A DNA stretch of 64,000 nucleotides, from positions 30,068 to 94,067 of the forward strand of contig NW_005199314.1 in NCBI RefSeq assembly GCF_000372725.1, in the 5' to 3' direction. The notes under the pieces are model-generated. The model made no database searches and had not been told where the DNA came from. It saw only the letters and a program-made list of their open reading frames with translations. This DNA comes from Emiliania huxleyi CCMP1516 (taxonomy: Eukaryota > Haptophyta > Isochrysidales > Noelaerhabdaceae). Made by a program: the position numbers and the translations under genes. This document shows, piece after piece, positions 29,090 through 41,411 of this stretch. Positions within the stretch are counted from its first letter, which is position 1. Each line of letters starts with the position of its first letter.

Positions 29090-30430
29090 GAAAGCTCAGG
29101 AGGCGGAGTTTGGTGCACACGTTTTTGTGTGCAGTGGGCTTCGCGGGCTCGGCGCGTTGATAGAATTTTTGAGTACGCGAGGGCGGGTACTTGAGCACTT
29201 GAGCACTGGATAGGGTCGATTCCGCATGGTACGGGACCCCTCGATCGTCTCGCCCTCCCTCACTGGTGTGTTCATTTGGGGGGGTCATAACAAACACGGT
29301 ACAGGATCGAGGTGCACGCTGCCGGAGCAGTGTCGTCCCCCCTCTCCCCGACGGCGATGGCGGTGTGACCGATCGAGCTACAAGAGGAGCTTGTTCAGCA
29401 GGATCCGAGTTAGGCTGGCGCACTGCCTCACTGGGCCTGAGATCGCAGCGCCGCTTCCCGTCACCGTCTCGGGTTTATGTAGAGGGCGGTACCTTTTGTG
29501 AAACTGAAACGCGGAACGCGATCTGTCTCGCGTTCCTCAACGCTTGCGATTCAGCTGTCGCGCCGCTGGATGATCTTGCTCAGCTCGCCGAGCTCGACCT
29601 GAACGGTCAGCGACCGCTGAATCGCAGCCGTTCGTGCTGCACGCATGCATCGTTGCAGTTTTTCACCTTACTTCCCCCCCTCACTACGTACTTTCAGCTT
29701 ACTGGGAGAAAAGAGAGATTGTGTTCTCTAGGCCCCTAAGGGCCCTACGCGCGGCGTGAGAGCTCGGAAGCGAGCTTTGCACGGCGATCGAGGATGGCGC
29801 GGTTCACCCCCTTCCACCGAAGCAATGGAGATGCGTTCCGCGTGGTGTCTCTCATCTCTCTCTCCAGTGTATGTAGCTCTTACGTACATTCCCGGAGGAG
29901 GACTGCTGACAGGGTTTGCGATGAGGAGCGACCCGATGGGTTTCTCGGAGGTTAGTGCACCACTAACCGCCGAAGCGCAAGCGCTGGGAGCAAGAACACT
30001 ACGGACCTGGGTCGGGCTCATACTAGCACCCCACCTCGCGAGCCGACGTTCTGGCTCAGCGAGGTTGCTGCGGAGCACTCGCGGACCGGTTCTTCTGGTC
30101 CAGCGAGGCCGCTGCGGGGCACCCGGCGGCTCGGGTCACTTCTCATCGCAAACTCGGTCGAGCAGGAGGTAAGGTGTGTGCGTGTGGGAGGCGGCGCGGC
30201 ACTGTGGGAGCGGCGGTACGGCGGCGGCAAGGGTCGGCGGTAAGGCGGCGCGGCGGCAACAGACGGCAGGCAGGGCGCCGGACGGCGGGACAAACGGCAC
30301 GGCGGGAGCGGCACGGCGGTACGGCGGCACGGCGGTAACGGACGGCAGGGGGGGCGGCAGCAATAATATCGTTGGCCGAAGCCTCGTTGGCCGCGGCCGA
30401 AGGCGAAGCCTTATTCAGCTGTTATTAATC
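29090..30430. other. Intergenic with a dispersed 95-bp repeat
   Basis: The block at 29848-29950 (GTGTATGTAGCTCTTACG...) recurs at 31818-31912. GTTTGCGATGAGGAGCGACCCG (about 29918-29939) is followed by an inverted near copy at 30133-30154, enclosing about 190 bp. CGGCGG-type repeats fill 30190-30360. No gene seen. Confidence 0.6.
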
Positions 30431-30630
30431 GGGAGGTGTGGGGAGGTGTGGGGAGGTGTGGGGAGGTGTGGGGAGGTGTGGGGAGGTGTGGGGAGGTGTG
30501 GGGAGGTGTGGGGAGGTGTGGGGAGGTGTGGGGAGGTGTGGGGAGGTGTGGGGAGGTGTGGGGAGGTGTGGGGAGGTGTGGGGAGGTGTGGGGAGGTGTG
30601 GGGAGGTGTGGGGAGGTGTGGGGAGGTGTG
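30431..30630 (+). repeat. 10-bp minisatellite, 20 perfect copies
   Basis: GGGAGGTGTG repeated 20 times without a change, followed by degenerate units to about 30650. It follows a GTTATTAATC sequence. The G-rich strand could form quadruplexes. Open frames across it in several frames are artefacts. Confidence 0.95.
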
Positions 30631-30650
30631 GGGGGATGTGGGGATGTGGT

Positions 30651-31379
30651 AGCAGGAGCAGCATCAGCAGCAACAGCAGCAGGAGCAGCAGCACAGGTTA
30701 GGTCAGCCGCACAGAGGGCCGCGAGGTTGAGGTCAAAGAGCAGCAAGATGTTGAGGTCAAAAAATCGGTCGATTTCGAAGTTGCTCGAGACGGCCCGGAA
30801 ATGGCCCCGCGCCGAAGCCCCGGTGTCGGCGCGCACCGCATCTCGGCCGCGAGGACCCGGTTCCGCCGCCCAAACGAGCAGCAGGAGCTCGGGCACAACT
30901 TTGTCGACTAACAGGTTGAGGAAAATTTCGGCGAAGAAGCGACACCGGCTGCACGCCGGGACGGACCCGGACCGCTCCCATTGTTCAGAAGAGCGCGGTG
31001 GTGAGCCACAACGGACCCCCACACAGCTCACAGCACACACAGGAAGAGCTGGGAGTCGCGGCACCAGACCACTGGTTGGGTAGTAGTCTAAGTTCTGAGC
31101 CTCGCGGCTTAACGGGTCTAAGTGTGGCTAGCCACGCTGGAGTGCTTACACGGTCTAAGATCAGCGGGCGCCTCTTACACCGGCTAAGTCGGCCATGGCA
31201 CGCGATATACGGCGCTCGCGCCCAAATTTTCTTCGCCTGCGCGGCGGGCGATCGATCCTCCTCATGCTCAGCAATCGCCGCCTCAGCATCCTCCTCTTCC
31301 GATTCTCGTTGCTGCTTCTTGAGCGCACTTCGGCGACATCTAGCCAAATAGTTCTCACAAATAGCCTCAAGCTCAAACA
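30651..31379. other. Intergenic, no gene seen
   Basis: Begins with CAG-rich triplets (30655-30690). Frames on both strands are open in places but carry no motif. Confidence 0.4.
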
Positions 31380-31760
31380 AACGCATGTCAGAGAAGCCTG
31401 TGTATGCTGGTCCTCTTTGAACGATCCGCGCGTGAGGTAGCATAGGGCCTTGTTGGCAGCAGCCAGCTTGTTGCGCTGCTTCGTTGCGATGAGCTGATTG
31501 GGATCGCAGAAGTGCATGCCAAGCACCGCCACGATCTTGAAGCAGAACACATCGCAACCGCATCGTCCGCACTGCCATCGGCATGCCGCGCCCGCCGCTT
31601 CGCCGCAGCCGCCTTAAGGCACGCATAGCGGCAGCACATGGTACGGTGCGCGTACTTGAGCAGGCGTTGCGCGCCGCAAGTAGCGCACTGGCCCTGGGAG
31701 ACGGCGATATGGCGTCGTGCGCGGCATACGCTGGTCGGGACCGCGTCCAGGTATTTTTCA
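31380..31760 (-). pseudogene. Cys-rich zinc-ribbon-like fragment, possibly from a transposase
   Basis: Two minus-strand frames carry clustered cysteines: GQCATCGAQRLLKYAHRTMC then CRYACLK in one, and WQCGRCGCDVFCFK...GMHFCDP in the next, as if joined by a frameshift. The C-x2-C, C-x-C, H-x-C pattern resembles the C-terminal zinc ribbon of piggyBac-like transposases, but no DDE domain is visible nearby. The reading is weak. Confidence 0.25.
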
Positions 31761-32394
31761 GTGTACGTGTACTCTCTCTCTACGTGTACCTAGAGAACAC
31801 AACCCCCTCTCTCTTTTCTCTCTCTCTCAGTGTATGTAGCTCTTACGTACATTCCCGTAGGAGACTCTGCTGACAGGGTTTGCGATGAGGAGCGACCCGA
31901 AGGGTTTCTCGGTTTTTCGGGTAAACCTGGACTTTTGCAGGTATACCCGGGTTTTACCCGGAGTTGGCCTCGTGTCGTCTAAGTTCATGGCCCCCGGCCT
32001 TCCAGCGTCTAAGTCTGAGCCCGGCTCCGTGCGGGGGCTAAGTTGAGCGCTCGCTCGCTGCAGAGGCTAAGTGTAGAGCGCGACCCTCTAGCCCTACTAC
32101 CCAACCATTACCAGACCGCGCCGCCAGCGACGCGAGAGGCGAGAGCGGCAGCAGCCGACATTATCGGGGTCTGCGTCCGTCCACTTTTGACCATTTTTAG
32201 TGAGCGCGAATCTGGAAAAAGAAAAGGGACGCATAGGACACCTCCTCGTCCTCATCCTCGGCCTCGGCGGCCGACCCGGCCGAGTGGGCGTGCCCGCTGG
32301 CGCGTTCCCCGCACAGACTACCCCCTGTCACCACCACCGCCGCCACACCACCACCACCACACACACCACCGCCCAGCTACGCGCGCGCCCACCA
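31761..32394. other. Intergenic with repeats
   Basis: Holds the second copy of the 95-bp repeat (31818-31912), then an inverted GGGTAAACC...GGTTTTACCC segment (31918-31965), and CACCACC repeats at 32330-32370. Confidence 0.5.
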
Positions 32395-32922
32395 TCAGCT
32401 CGTCTCGTACACGTCCCTCCCGTCGGTCCAGTAGCCGTCTCTGGTGACGGTCTCACCGCGCGCGGCCAGCATCTCCTCCACATTCTTGTCGTCGCCGAAC
32501 CAGCCGAGGTTGTCCGCGATGAGGTGCAGCTTGCCGTGGCAAGGGCAGCGGGCAAGCACGACGCCCTTCTCGTACGAGCTCCGGCTGATCTGCTTGACCA
32601 CCTCGCGCTCCGAGTCGGGGATGCCGTCGTCTGGCGCGTGTGTGCACGTGAAGCGGAGGAGGAGCTTCGGTCCGGCCGTCCTGACACCGGGCGCGGCGGC
32701 TGCGTCCCACCCGTCGCCGCGATTGGCGGGGGCCGCTCCCGAGGGCCCGCCCTCGGCGGGCAGCACCGCCGCCGCCGGGTCGGCTTTGCGGATGCGCTGC
32801 GCGGCTTGCTGCAGCGCCGCGGCCAGCGCGCTGTCGACGTCGGTCGAGAGGCCTCTCCGCTGCAGCAGCGCGCGGCACTGCGGCCACGCCCGCGGCGGCG
32901 CTCGCAGCCATCGACGGAGCAT
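32395..32922 (-). CDS. DNL-type zinc finger protein (mtHsp70 escort, Zim17/Hep1 type)
   Basis: Hep1/Zim17 keeps mitochondrial Hsp70 soluble. Single exon, 175 residues. The N-terminus [19 protein letters not shown] then [10 protein letters not shown] is a classic mitochondrial presequence. The C-terminal domain matches the family closely: [18 protein letters not shown] then [13 protein letters not shown]. The metal site is odd. Where the family has CxxC twice, this sequence reads FTCTHAPDD (a 12-residue insert and no second Cys) and RCPCHGKLH (C-x-C-H). Either His replaces Cys as ligand or the site is altered. The ATG at 32922 is chosen for the presequence; the frame is open further upstream. 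Confidence 0.8.
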   Translation of the reverse strand: MLRRWLRAPPRAWPQCRALLQRRGLSTDVDSALAAALQQAAQRIRKADPAAAVLPAEGGPSGAAPANRGDGWDAAAAPGVRTAGPKLLLRFTCTHAPDDGIPDSEREVVKQISRSSYEKGVVLARCPCHGKLHLIADNLGWFGDDKNVEEMLAARGETVTRDGYWTDGRDVYETS

Positions 32923-33467
32923 CGCGGGCCAGAAGGAACGTGAGCGGAGAAATCTAGATCCCGACTTGCCAACGTAAGGATCCCCTGTGTCGTGCACGCC
33001 CTCCGAGCGGGGCGGCAGACCCTGCCCGTCGGGTTGCTGCCCTAATCCCACCAGGGGTTGTCTGTTCTATTTATTATCGTAAGGATCTCCCTACCCACAA
33101 GCAGCTTCAAGCGAGTGTGGCCTCTTCACAGCGTCGTCGGTATTTCACACCCACACCTTGCTTAGGAGCCGTACCTAGGTACCGACCTTCAGCGAGCGCC
33201 GGCGTTCACTAACCCCGTTGGGGCGACTGTTGGCTACCAGGTCCAGGGGGCCCACAGTCCTGCCACCAGTACAGTCCCTGGCATACCAAGCCTCCAGGAC
33301 TCCTTCCGCCCTCACAGGCCGCGCGACAACGGCACAGGCCTCACGTTCGGCTGCCGCGCCAGATTATGGGGTGAGCCCACAGCCCACTCAGCCCACAACC
33401 CCGCAGCGCGCTCCGGACGGCTCGAGGGCGCGACCCTCGCCGCGGTCTCCGCCCGCACGCGGTCTGT
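32923..33467. other. Intergenic; probably holds the first exon of the kinase
   Basis: The kinase frame has no ATG in its first recognised exon, so its initiator must lie here or in a short upstream exon. I could not choose one. A GGTACCGACCTTCAGCG stretch near 33178 is unremarkable. Confidence 0.3.
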
Positions 33468-35981
<2,514 letters not shown>

Positions 35982-36597
35982 CCCGCCACACGCCCCAGCC
36001 TCGGGAATGGCGCCGCTGCTCCTGCTCTACACCTCGCGTCTCGGCACGATTTGCGCTCGCACCTCGCCGTGCTACCAGTCAGGGGAGCGCAGGGTCTCTC
36101 CAACTCTCCCCAACACGGTCACCGACATGCGCCCCCCGGGTCCGATAACCGCTACCTAGCAACTGTGTTCGATGTACACCCTCTTCTGTCGCCATACAGC
36201 TCGTGTGACAGCGGTGGGGCGACACTGCTCGGCTCGACTCGTGCCGTCTGCCGGCACACTGTCACTGACATCACTGTGTGAGACCATGGGAGAGAGGTAA
36301 AATCACGCTACCCCAGCGCTTCGTTACACCTTACACTGGGGCTCGGGCCTCGGCGACACGACGGCGCGGACTGCCGTCCTGCCGGCCGACACTGGCCAGG
36401 CTCGGACTAGGTACGTTATAATCCCTCGTGTCGCCGGTTTCTGTTCGCGGTATCCCTCCGCGCGGCGAGGCGCAGTGCGGATACCGGGAGATACCGGGAG
36501 ATCGATACCAGGAGGAATTGGAGACCAGCCACACTTGCCAAAAAAGAGAGAGAGAACCCCACAAGGGCTCTCAAAAACGAAACGGCGAAACGGGGCC
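35982..36597. other. Intergenic with dispersed repeat
   Basis: 36272-36330 (GTGAGACCATGGG...) matches 22862-22921. A short direct repeat, ATACCGGGAG, occurs at 36480 and 36491. No gene recognised. Confidence 0.5.
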
Positions 36598-37605
36598 ATG
36601 TCCGACTCCGAGGCTTCCATGCCGGGCCTGGAGCCGTTCCACGTGCGTCAGATCCGGATGGTCGAGCGCGTTCTCGGCCAGAAGGTGTCGCCACGCGACC
36701 ACGCGATGATTGATTGTCTCGCGGAGCGCATGGAGAGGTACGGTTGGCACTCCGTCAGCATCAACCCGGTGCCGCTTGGGTATCAGTACATCATCCAGGC
36801 CAAGTCTGAGAAGAGGCGGGAGGATGAGGCCAGGCAGCAGGCCGCGCAGGACGCTGCGCAGCCTCAGCCTACCGCCACTTTCGCCGCACCGCCCGTGGCA
36901 CCGCCTGCCGCCGCTGCCGCTCCGGCCGCAGCATCGCAGGCACACTCGCAGCACCAACAGGCGCAGCAACCCCGGCCCAACGAGTCGCGCGAGGGGTGGA
37001 CGAGGGTCGGGAAGGGCGGCAAGCCGGACAGGTTCACCATGAAGAACTTCGGCCGCAACCCGCCAAAGTCGGGCAAGCGGAAGCAGGAACACCGCAAGCC
37101 CGCACCCAAGGGAGGTGGACCCCCACCCCCTTCTCCCAAGGTGGTGGACAAGAACAGGCTGAGCGCATTGGGCGCTGGCCCTTCTGGCACCAGCGGGAGC
37201 ACCGAGCGCACACCGCCGCGCTCTCCCTCCCCCACCTCGCCGCCTGCCAAATCGCCGCGGCCGTCTGCGCCTGCTTCCGGGTATGACTCCGAGCTCGAAT
37301 TTTCCGACGCTGAGGCGCGGGATAGGGTGGCAGGGGTTGTGCACGACGCAGTGCAGCAGGCTGTGATGCAATATGGCTATGACGACGAGCTCTACCAGGC
37401 ATGGAGGGACGGCAAGATAGGCGAAAAGGACTTGCCGGAGGAGGTGATGGCTATGACTTTGGACCTTTGCGAGAGGTGGCGAGCGGAGCAAGCGCGGTGT
37501 AGGCGCGCCCACGCGGCGCAGCGGCTCTCCCGCGACCATAGCCCCTCCCGCAGCCGCAGCCGTAGCCGCAGCCCCAACTCTTGCTGCTCTTCTAGTGTCG
37601 GGTAG
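36598..37605 (+). CDS. Uncharacterised protein with Pro/Ala-rich middle and RS tail
   Basis: Single exon, 335 residues. The N-terminal 75 residues look folded (FHVRQIRMVERVLGQ, then CLAERMERYGWHSVSINPVP). A Gln/Ala/Pro-rich dis­ordered region and a basic stretch (KSGKRKQEHRKPAPKG) follow. A second folded part around residues 235-300 (YDSELEFSDAEARDRVAG) ends in an Arg-Ser tail (SRSRSRSRSP) as in RNA-binding or splicing factors. I recognise no domain. Nuclear location and a link to RNA are suggested only by composition. The ATG at 36598 follows CGGGGCC and gives the first folded segment intact. Confidence 0.55.
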   Translation: MSDSEASMPGLEPFHVRQIRMVERVLGQKVSPRDHAMIDCLAERMERYGWHSVSINPVPLGYQYIIQAKSEKRREDEARQQAAQDAAQPQPTATFAAPPVAPPAAAAAPAAASQAHSQHQQAQQPRPNESREGWTRVGKGGKPDRFTMKNFGRNPPKSGKRKQEHRKPAPKGGGPPPPSPKVVDKNRLSALGAGPSGTSGSTERTPPRSPSPTSPPAKSPRPSAPASGYDSELEFSDAEARDRVAGVVHDAVQQAVMQYGYDDELYQAWRDGKIGEKDLPEEVMAMTLDLCERWRAEQARCRRAHAAQRLSRDHSPSRSRSRSRSPNSCCSSSVG

Positions 37606-37767
37606 TGACCAGGGGGTGAGGGGACGGATTGAAGATCCCTCACACCAAGATCGTGCAGGGCGGGGACACATGTCCCTAAATCCCATCTCGTCTCAGAGTT
37701 TGACCGTTTTTATTTATTTATTTAAGGGCTCTCGGTGATTGCAGTAAAATGGCCGGGCCGGCTTGGA

Positions 37768-39246
37768 ATGGAGCACTGGACTGCGCTGGCGGCCTCCAAG
37801 TCCGGTGTGGGTGTAGCCTCGCTGTTTGGGCTAGCTCGGCTTGCACTAACTCGGACTCGGTTGCACCCGACTGGGCGGGCTTGGGCGGTGATACTCCTGC
37901 TTCTGCGGGCTGCGTCAGCGGCATCGAAGAGGCTGGACACCTTGGAGTCGTTGCTAACAGGGCTATCGGGTATTGCAGTTATGGTGCTATCCACGTTCAA
38001 GCTCAATACGGGAGACATGGGTGAATGCAACCTTCAAGGTCGGGCGGTCGTCTCCGGAGTCGCTCACCTCGCCGCATTCGCCATGGCTGCAATCTGCGTC
38101 GTGGCTGCTGAGGCTGGACTGAGTCGCAACACTGGGCCTCTGCTCGCGATCGCAGGGTCGCTGTTGCTTGCAACTGCTGGGTGGGTTTCTCGCAGTACCA
38201 TGTTGCTTGTGGCTGCACTGCTGCAGGTTGTTGGGATGGTGGGAGGGCTACTTTCTGCATCAACGGAAGACCACGTTCGCGGGGCTCTGCTCTCCTCGTC
38301 ACGCACACTGAGTGTCATCTTATTTGCCTATTGCATTCCAAGGCAATTAGCATATCGTGGGGATGCAAAGGTGGGTGCAGCTGAGAAGCTGTTGAAAGCA
38401 GACCCTGCCTCGAGCGCTGCTCCCAAGCATGCGGCTGAGCCTTGGGAGCCCTGGCTGGGCGAGTGGCTCTTGCTTCAGGTTCACAGATACTTGTGGGCTT
38501 CGATGACCCGACTCCCTCCTCGAGGCCCGTTCAAGCTAAAGCTACGCCACGCGATCAACGCACACAAGGCGGCGAGCACTCCAACAGTGCTGTTGCTCAT
38601 GGCTGCACGAGGCGCCTGGGGCGCTCCCGCTTGGGTCTACCTCGGCATGCACGGCGGATATGGCGTCGCGTGGCTCATCAAAGAAGCCACTTTCCCAGAT
38701 TCCACGTGGGGGGCAGACGCTACTTTGGGCGGCTGCATCTACCTCTTTTTCTCCATGAGCTTGTTTTGGATCGCTCCCTTTTGCGTCATCGATGCTGAGG
38801 CCAGAGGAATGAGCACGCCCCCCCCCACGGTAGCAGCAGCGCTCTATCTCTTTTCAATCGGAATGCTGTTCCTCCACGCTGCAGACTCGCAAAAGACATT
38901 TATCCTCAAGCACAGTGAGCGGCGCGGGCTGATTAGAGACGGCCTCTTTAGCCGCACCAGGAACCCCAACTACTTTGGTGAGGTGCTAATCTACTCGAGC
39001 TTCTCGATGATGGCCTCCACGAGTCGGCTTTGGTTCTTGCCTTGGTGCGTCAACAGTTTTGTGTGGTTCGCGCTCTTCCTTCCTTCCTGGCTCGTGAAAG
39101 ATCGGAGCCTGAGCAGACACCCCGGCTTCAGGGCCTACCAGCGCCGGACGGGCGTGCTGATACCGTGGGTCTTTGGCACCGGCTGGTGGCCCGAGCTGAG
39201 TTGCGATACAAGTGGCACTGGTGGTGTGTCGGCGTGGGCGTGTTGA
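37768..39246 (+). CDS. Multi-pass membrane protein, DUF1295 / steroid 5-alpha-reductase-like
   Basis: Single exon, 492 residues. The last 130 residues carry the family signature: GLFSRTRNPNYFGEVLIYSS, a hydrophobic stretch, then SWLVKDRSLSRHPGFRAYQR and TGVLIP. In this superfamily (DUF1295, sterol reductases, isoprenylcysteine methyltransferases) the RNPNYxGE block lies by the cofactor site in the membrane. The N-terminal 250 residues form about seven more hydrophobic helices that I do not recognise; they may be a separate domain. Substrate unknown; a lipid or sterol is likely from the family. The ATG at 37768 is the first in frame; an AATAAA lies at 39254. Confidence 0.7.
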   Translation: MEHWTALAASKSGVGVASLFGLARLALTRTRLHPTGRAWAVILLLLRAASAASKRLDTLESLLTGLSGIAVMVLSTFKLNTGDMGECNLQGRAVVSGVAHLAAFAMAAICVVAAEAGLSRNTGPLLAIAGSLLLATAGWVSRSTMLLVAALLQVVGMVGGLLSASTEDHVRGALLSSSRTLSVILFAYCIPRQLAYRGDAKVGAAEKLLKADPASSAAPKHAAEPWEPWLGEWLLLQVHRYLWASMTRLPPRGPFKLKLRHAINAHKAASTPTVLLLMAARGAWGAPAWVYLGMHGGYGVAWLIKEATFPDSTWGADATLGGCIYLFFSMSLFWIAPFCVIDAEARGMSTPPPTVAAALYLFSIGMLFLHAADSQKTFILKHSERRGLIRDGLFSRTRNPNYFGEVLIYSSFSMMASTSRLWFLPWCVNSFVWFALFLPSWLVKDRSLSRHPGFRAYQRRTGVLIPWVFGTGWWPELSCDTSGTGGVSAWAC

Positions 39247-39255
39247 GTCCTTAAA

Positions 39256-39440
39256 TAAACAAAGGAAGGAGAAAGAAAGAAAGAAAACAGACGACCCAAA
39301 GGCGGGATGGGAGGAGGACAGGGTCCCCACGGCAGCACGACGCTGTCGCGTGAATCGTGTAATAAATAAATAAATAAAACGGGCATCCCAAGCTAGGGCT
39401 GGGTCGAGGACAGACACGTCCCCACCTTTGCAGGATTTTG
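39256..39440 (-). repeat. Inverted copy of the 7.3-kb dispersed repeat
   Basis: GAAAGAAAGAAAG (39275-39290) and the (AATA)n with the following CATCCCAAGCTAGGGCTGG block (39362-39410) are the reverse complement of 7551-7608 and 7257-7321. The two halves keep a comparable order and spacing. Confidence 0.75.
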
Positions 39441-39727
39441 CAAGGGCGAGGGGGAGGGGGCGCATCGCGGCGTGGAGAGGGCTGGGCACAGGGCACAGGG
39501 GATCTCTCTCGCATAGGATACACACTCGGCGGCACGAGGGCAAGGCTGGGCCTCCTATTGGTGCTCCCCTCGGGGTCCTCGCTCTTGGGGCACTAATCCT
39601 CCGACCACTCTGAGGGGCAGTGTGAGCTACTACGCGAGCGGCCGCGCTCCGGTTCAGGGTTGCGTGAATCGTGTCGTGCGACCGCCTTTTTGTAAAATTC
39701 TTCTCTGTCTGACCGACCGACACAGAA

Positions 39728-40624
39728 GTGATCCTGGCGAGTAGAGGCCCCGCCCACCCAGGGTCCCCATTGCTCTTTCGAGGACTCGAGGGCTCTGCGC
39801 AACACTGTGGCACCGACGCTCCTGCTCGAGCCACAGAGGCCACGGTAGTGGACGTGGTGAGCTCCGGACGACTCTGGCACGCGGTGCTCCGCGCCGATCC
39901 TACGGCGGCCGCGGCCGCCGTGGCGCGGGGCGCCGAGCCACTGCGCGTTGTCCTGCTGCACGGGATACTGCAGAGCTGCTCATGTTGGCTCGAGGTGGCG
40001 TGTGCGCTGTCTCTACGGGGCCACGAGGTCCTCCTGCTCGACTGGCCGCACCACGGACGCTCGCCCACCGCCGCACAGATCGGCGTCGCGATGAGCGCCG
40101 ACGGCTTCCTCCTCTCGCTGGAGCGGCTTCTCGCCGCCGTCGGCTGGGCGCACGGGCCGCCGCTGGCGCTGGCCGGCTGCTCGCTCGGCGGCGTGCTCGC
40201 GCTAAAGTACGCGTGCGCCCACCCTGCCCGAGTGGCGCGGCTGACGCTGGTTGCGCCGGCGGGCCTCAGCGAGCCGGCGTGGAACCTCCCCTTCCACGTC
40301 CTCAGCCGGCTGGTCGGCTCCCTCCCGCACAAGCTAGCCGAGCTCTGCCGGCAGACGCCGACCTACGGCGTGAACGAGGAGGAGGTGGTGGCGATGGCGG
40401 AGCGGCTGCGGCCGGAGGGCGGTCTCAGGGTGGTGGTCGCCGGCTGCGACCTCGTGCACACGCCCCACGAGGCGTTCTGGACGTCGCTCGTGCCGCCGTC
40501 CAACTTTTCCCTCCACCGGCTCACATCGCACTGGTGGCTCTGCAGCCACCTCTTCGGGCTGCGGCTGCACGAGGAGCCCGGGTGCTGGGAGAGGAGCGCG
40601 GCGCAGCCGCGATCAAGACTCTGA
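39728..40624 (+). CDS. Alpha/beta hydrolase (5' end uncertain)
   Basis: Single frame of up to 298 residues. Hallmarks in order: oxyanion block VVLLHGILQSCSCW, strand block HEVLLLDWPHHGRSP, nucleophile elbow LAGCSLGGVLALKYA (Ser in G-x-S-x-G), VARLTLVAPAGLS, an acid-region candidate VVVAGCDLVH, and a terminal His in LTSHWW. This is a general esterase/lipase fold; the substrate cannot be told. The frame has no ATG before the fold begins: it opens with GTG at 39728, and the first ATG (40091) lies inside the domain. Translation probably starts in an upstream exon, perhaps joined at the ACACAG just before 39726. Confidence 0.7.
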   Translation: MILASRGPAHPGSPLLFRGLEGSAQHCGTDAPARATEATVVDVVSSGRLWHAVLRADPTAAAAAVARGAEPLRVVLLHGILQSCSCWLEVACALSLRGHEVLLLDWPHHGRSPTAAQIGVAMSADGFLLSLERLLAAVGWAHGPPLALAGCSLGGVLALKYACAHPARVARLTLVAPAGLSEPAWNLPFHVLSRLVGSLPHKLAELCRQTPTYGVNEEEVVAMAERLRPEGGLRVVVAGCDLVHTPHEAFWTSLVPPSNFSLHRLTSHWWLCSHLFGLRLHEEPGCWERSAAQPRSRL

Positions 40625-40943
40625 GACGCAGAGCTGACGCGTATGCCCCAGGTAACTGGATCCTGCCACCTCACCCCCCTGGGGCCCACGCCCTGCCCCC
40701 CTCGTCTCACGTCTGGCGTACGTGGTGGAGTGGTGGTGCCAGTTGCTTTCAGGCGACCGCAGGCGGCTCTCTCGTGTCTCGACCCGGCACCCGCGCCGCG
40801 CCCCGCGCGCGCGGCCGAGAACGCAGAGCAAAACTCTTGTGGCCGTTTCGGAGCCTCCTCGAATCAAGACTGTAAACTCAACACAAGTGTAGTATATGCG
40901 CACACCCACACATGCGCCCCGCACTACGTTATCGTAGCACACG
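40625..40943. other. Intergenic, convergent genes, nothing recognised
   Basis: 3' sequence shared by the hydrolase (+) and the Ycf34 homologue (-). No motif-bearing frame. Confidence 0.4.
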
Positions 40944-41411
40944 TCAGCTGGGCACAAAACCCGCGTCGGGCATGAGACGCAGCCATCGCCCTGAGTCCTC
41001 AGTGAAGGCGTCGCATGCAAACACGTCAAACTCGGTCGTCAGGTCCCGCAGCATCTCGCCCGCCACCGCAGCCTCGCCCGCGGCGGGCACTGCCGCCGCG
41101 CCGCTAGATTGCCGGGGCGACGGCGCGGGCGATATGGGTGAGGGGGCTGGCGCGCGCGGCGGCGGGGGAGGCGGCTCCTCCCGGATGAAGACCTGGATCT
41201 GCGGGTCGACCGGCTCAAAATCGGGCGCCGCGGTCACGTGCTCCTGCTCGTGCTGCGTCTCGACCCAGTGGTACGTTTTGCAGCGGTCGACCCACTTGCA
41301 GTTGATGCAGATGCAGCTACGAGGCGGGGCGCACCGCGCGCCGCCGAAGACCCCCGCCGCCGCGGGCCTCGCCGCGACGGCGAGAGAGGCGGGGGAAACG
41401 ATGATTCTCAT
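40944..41411 (-). CDS. ycf34: Nuclear Ycf34 homologue (iron-sulphur protein of photosynthesis)
   Basis: Ycf34 binds a 4Fe-4S cluster and supports photosynthetic electron transport in cyanobacteria; red algal plastid genomes encode it. The core here is unmistakable: CICINCKWVDRCKTYHWVE then TQHEQEHV, followed by PDFEPVDPQIQVFI, with the conserved cysteines in place. The 155-residue model starts at ATG 41411; an upstream ATG at 41456 would add 15 residues. Residues 1-33 are hydrophobic, then Arg/Pro-rich, consistent with a signal plus transit peptide. About 70 Pro/Ala-rich residues and an acidic C-terminal segment (LTTEFDVFACDAFTEDSGRW) follow the core. No intron. Nuclear location implies transfer from the plastid. 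Confidence 0.8.
   Translation of the reverse strand: MRIIVSPASLAVAARPAAAGVFGGARCAPPRSCICINCKWVDRCKTYHWVETQHEQEHVTAAPDFEPVDPQIQVFIREEPPPPPPRAPAPSPISPAPSPRQSSGAAAVPAAGEAAVAGEMLRDLTTEFDVFACDAFTEDSGRWLRLMPDAGFVPS

Noticed and set aside
30431..30630. CRISPR-like array
   Set aside because: It is a head-to-tail 10-bp minisatellite without spacers, in a eukaryotic genome.
30411..31064. Long open frame across the decamer array
   Set aside because: The frame is open only because the repeat lacks stops in several frames; the product is a simple HTSPHLPTPP repeat.
37735..37767. GTG start for the DUF1295 protein
   Set aside because: Non-ATG start is unnecessary; an in-frame ATG lies 33 bases on.
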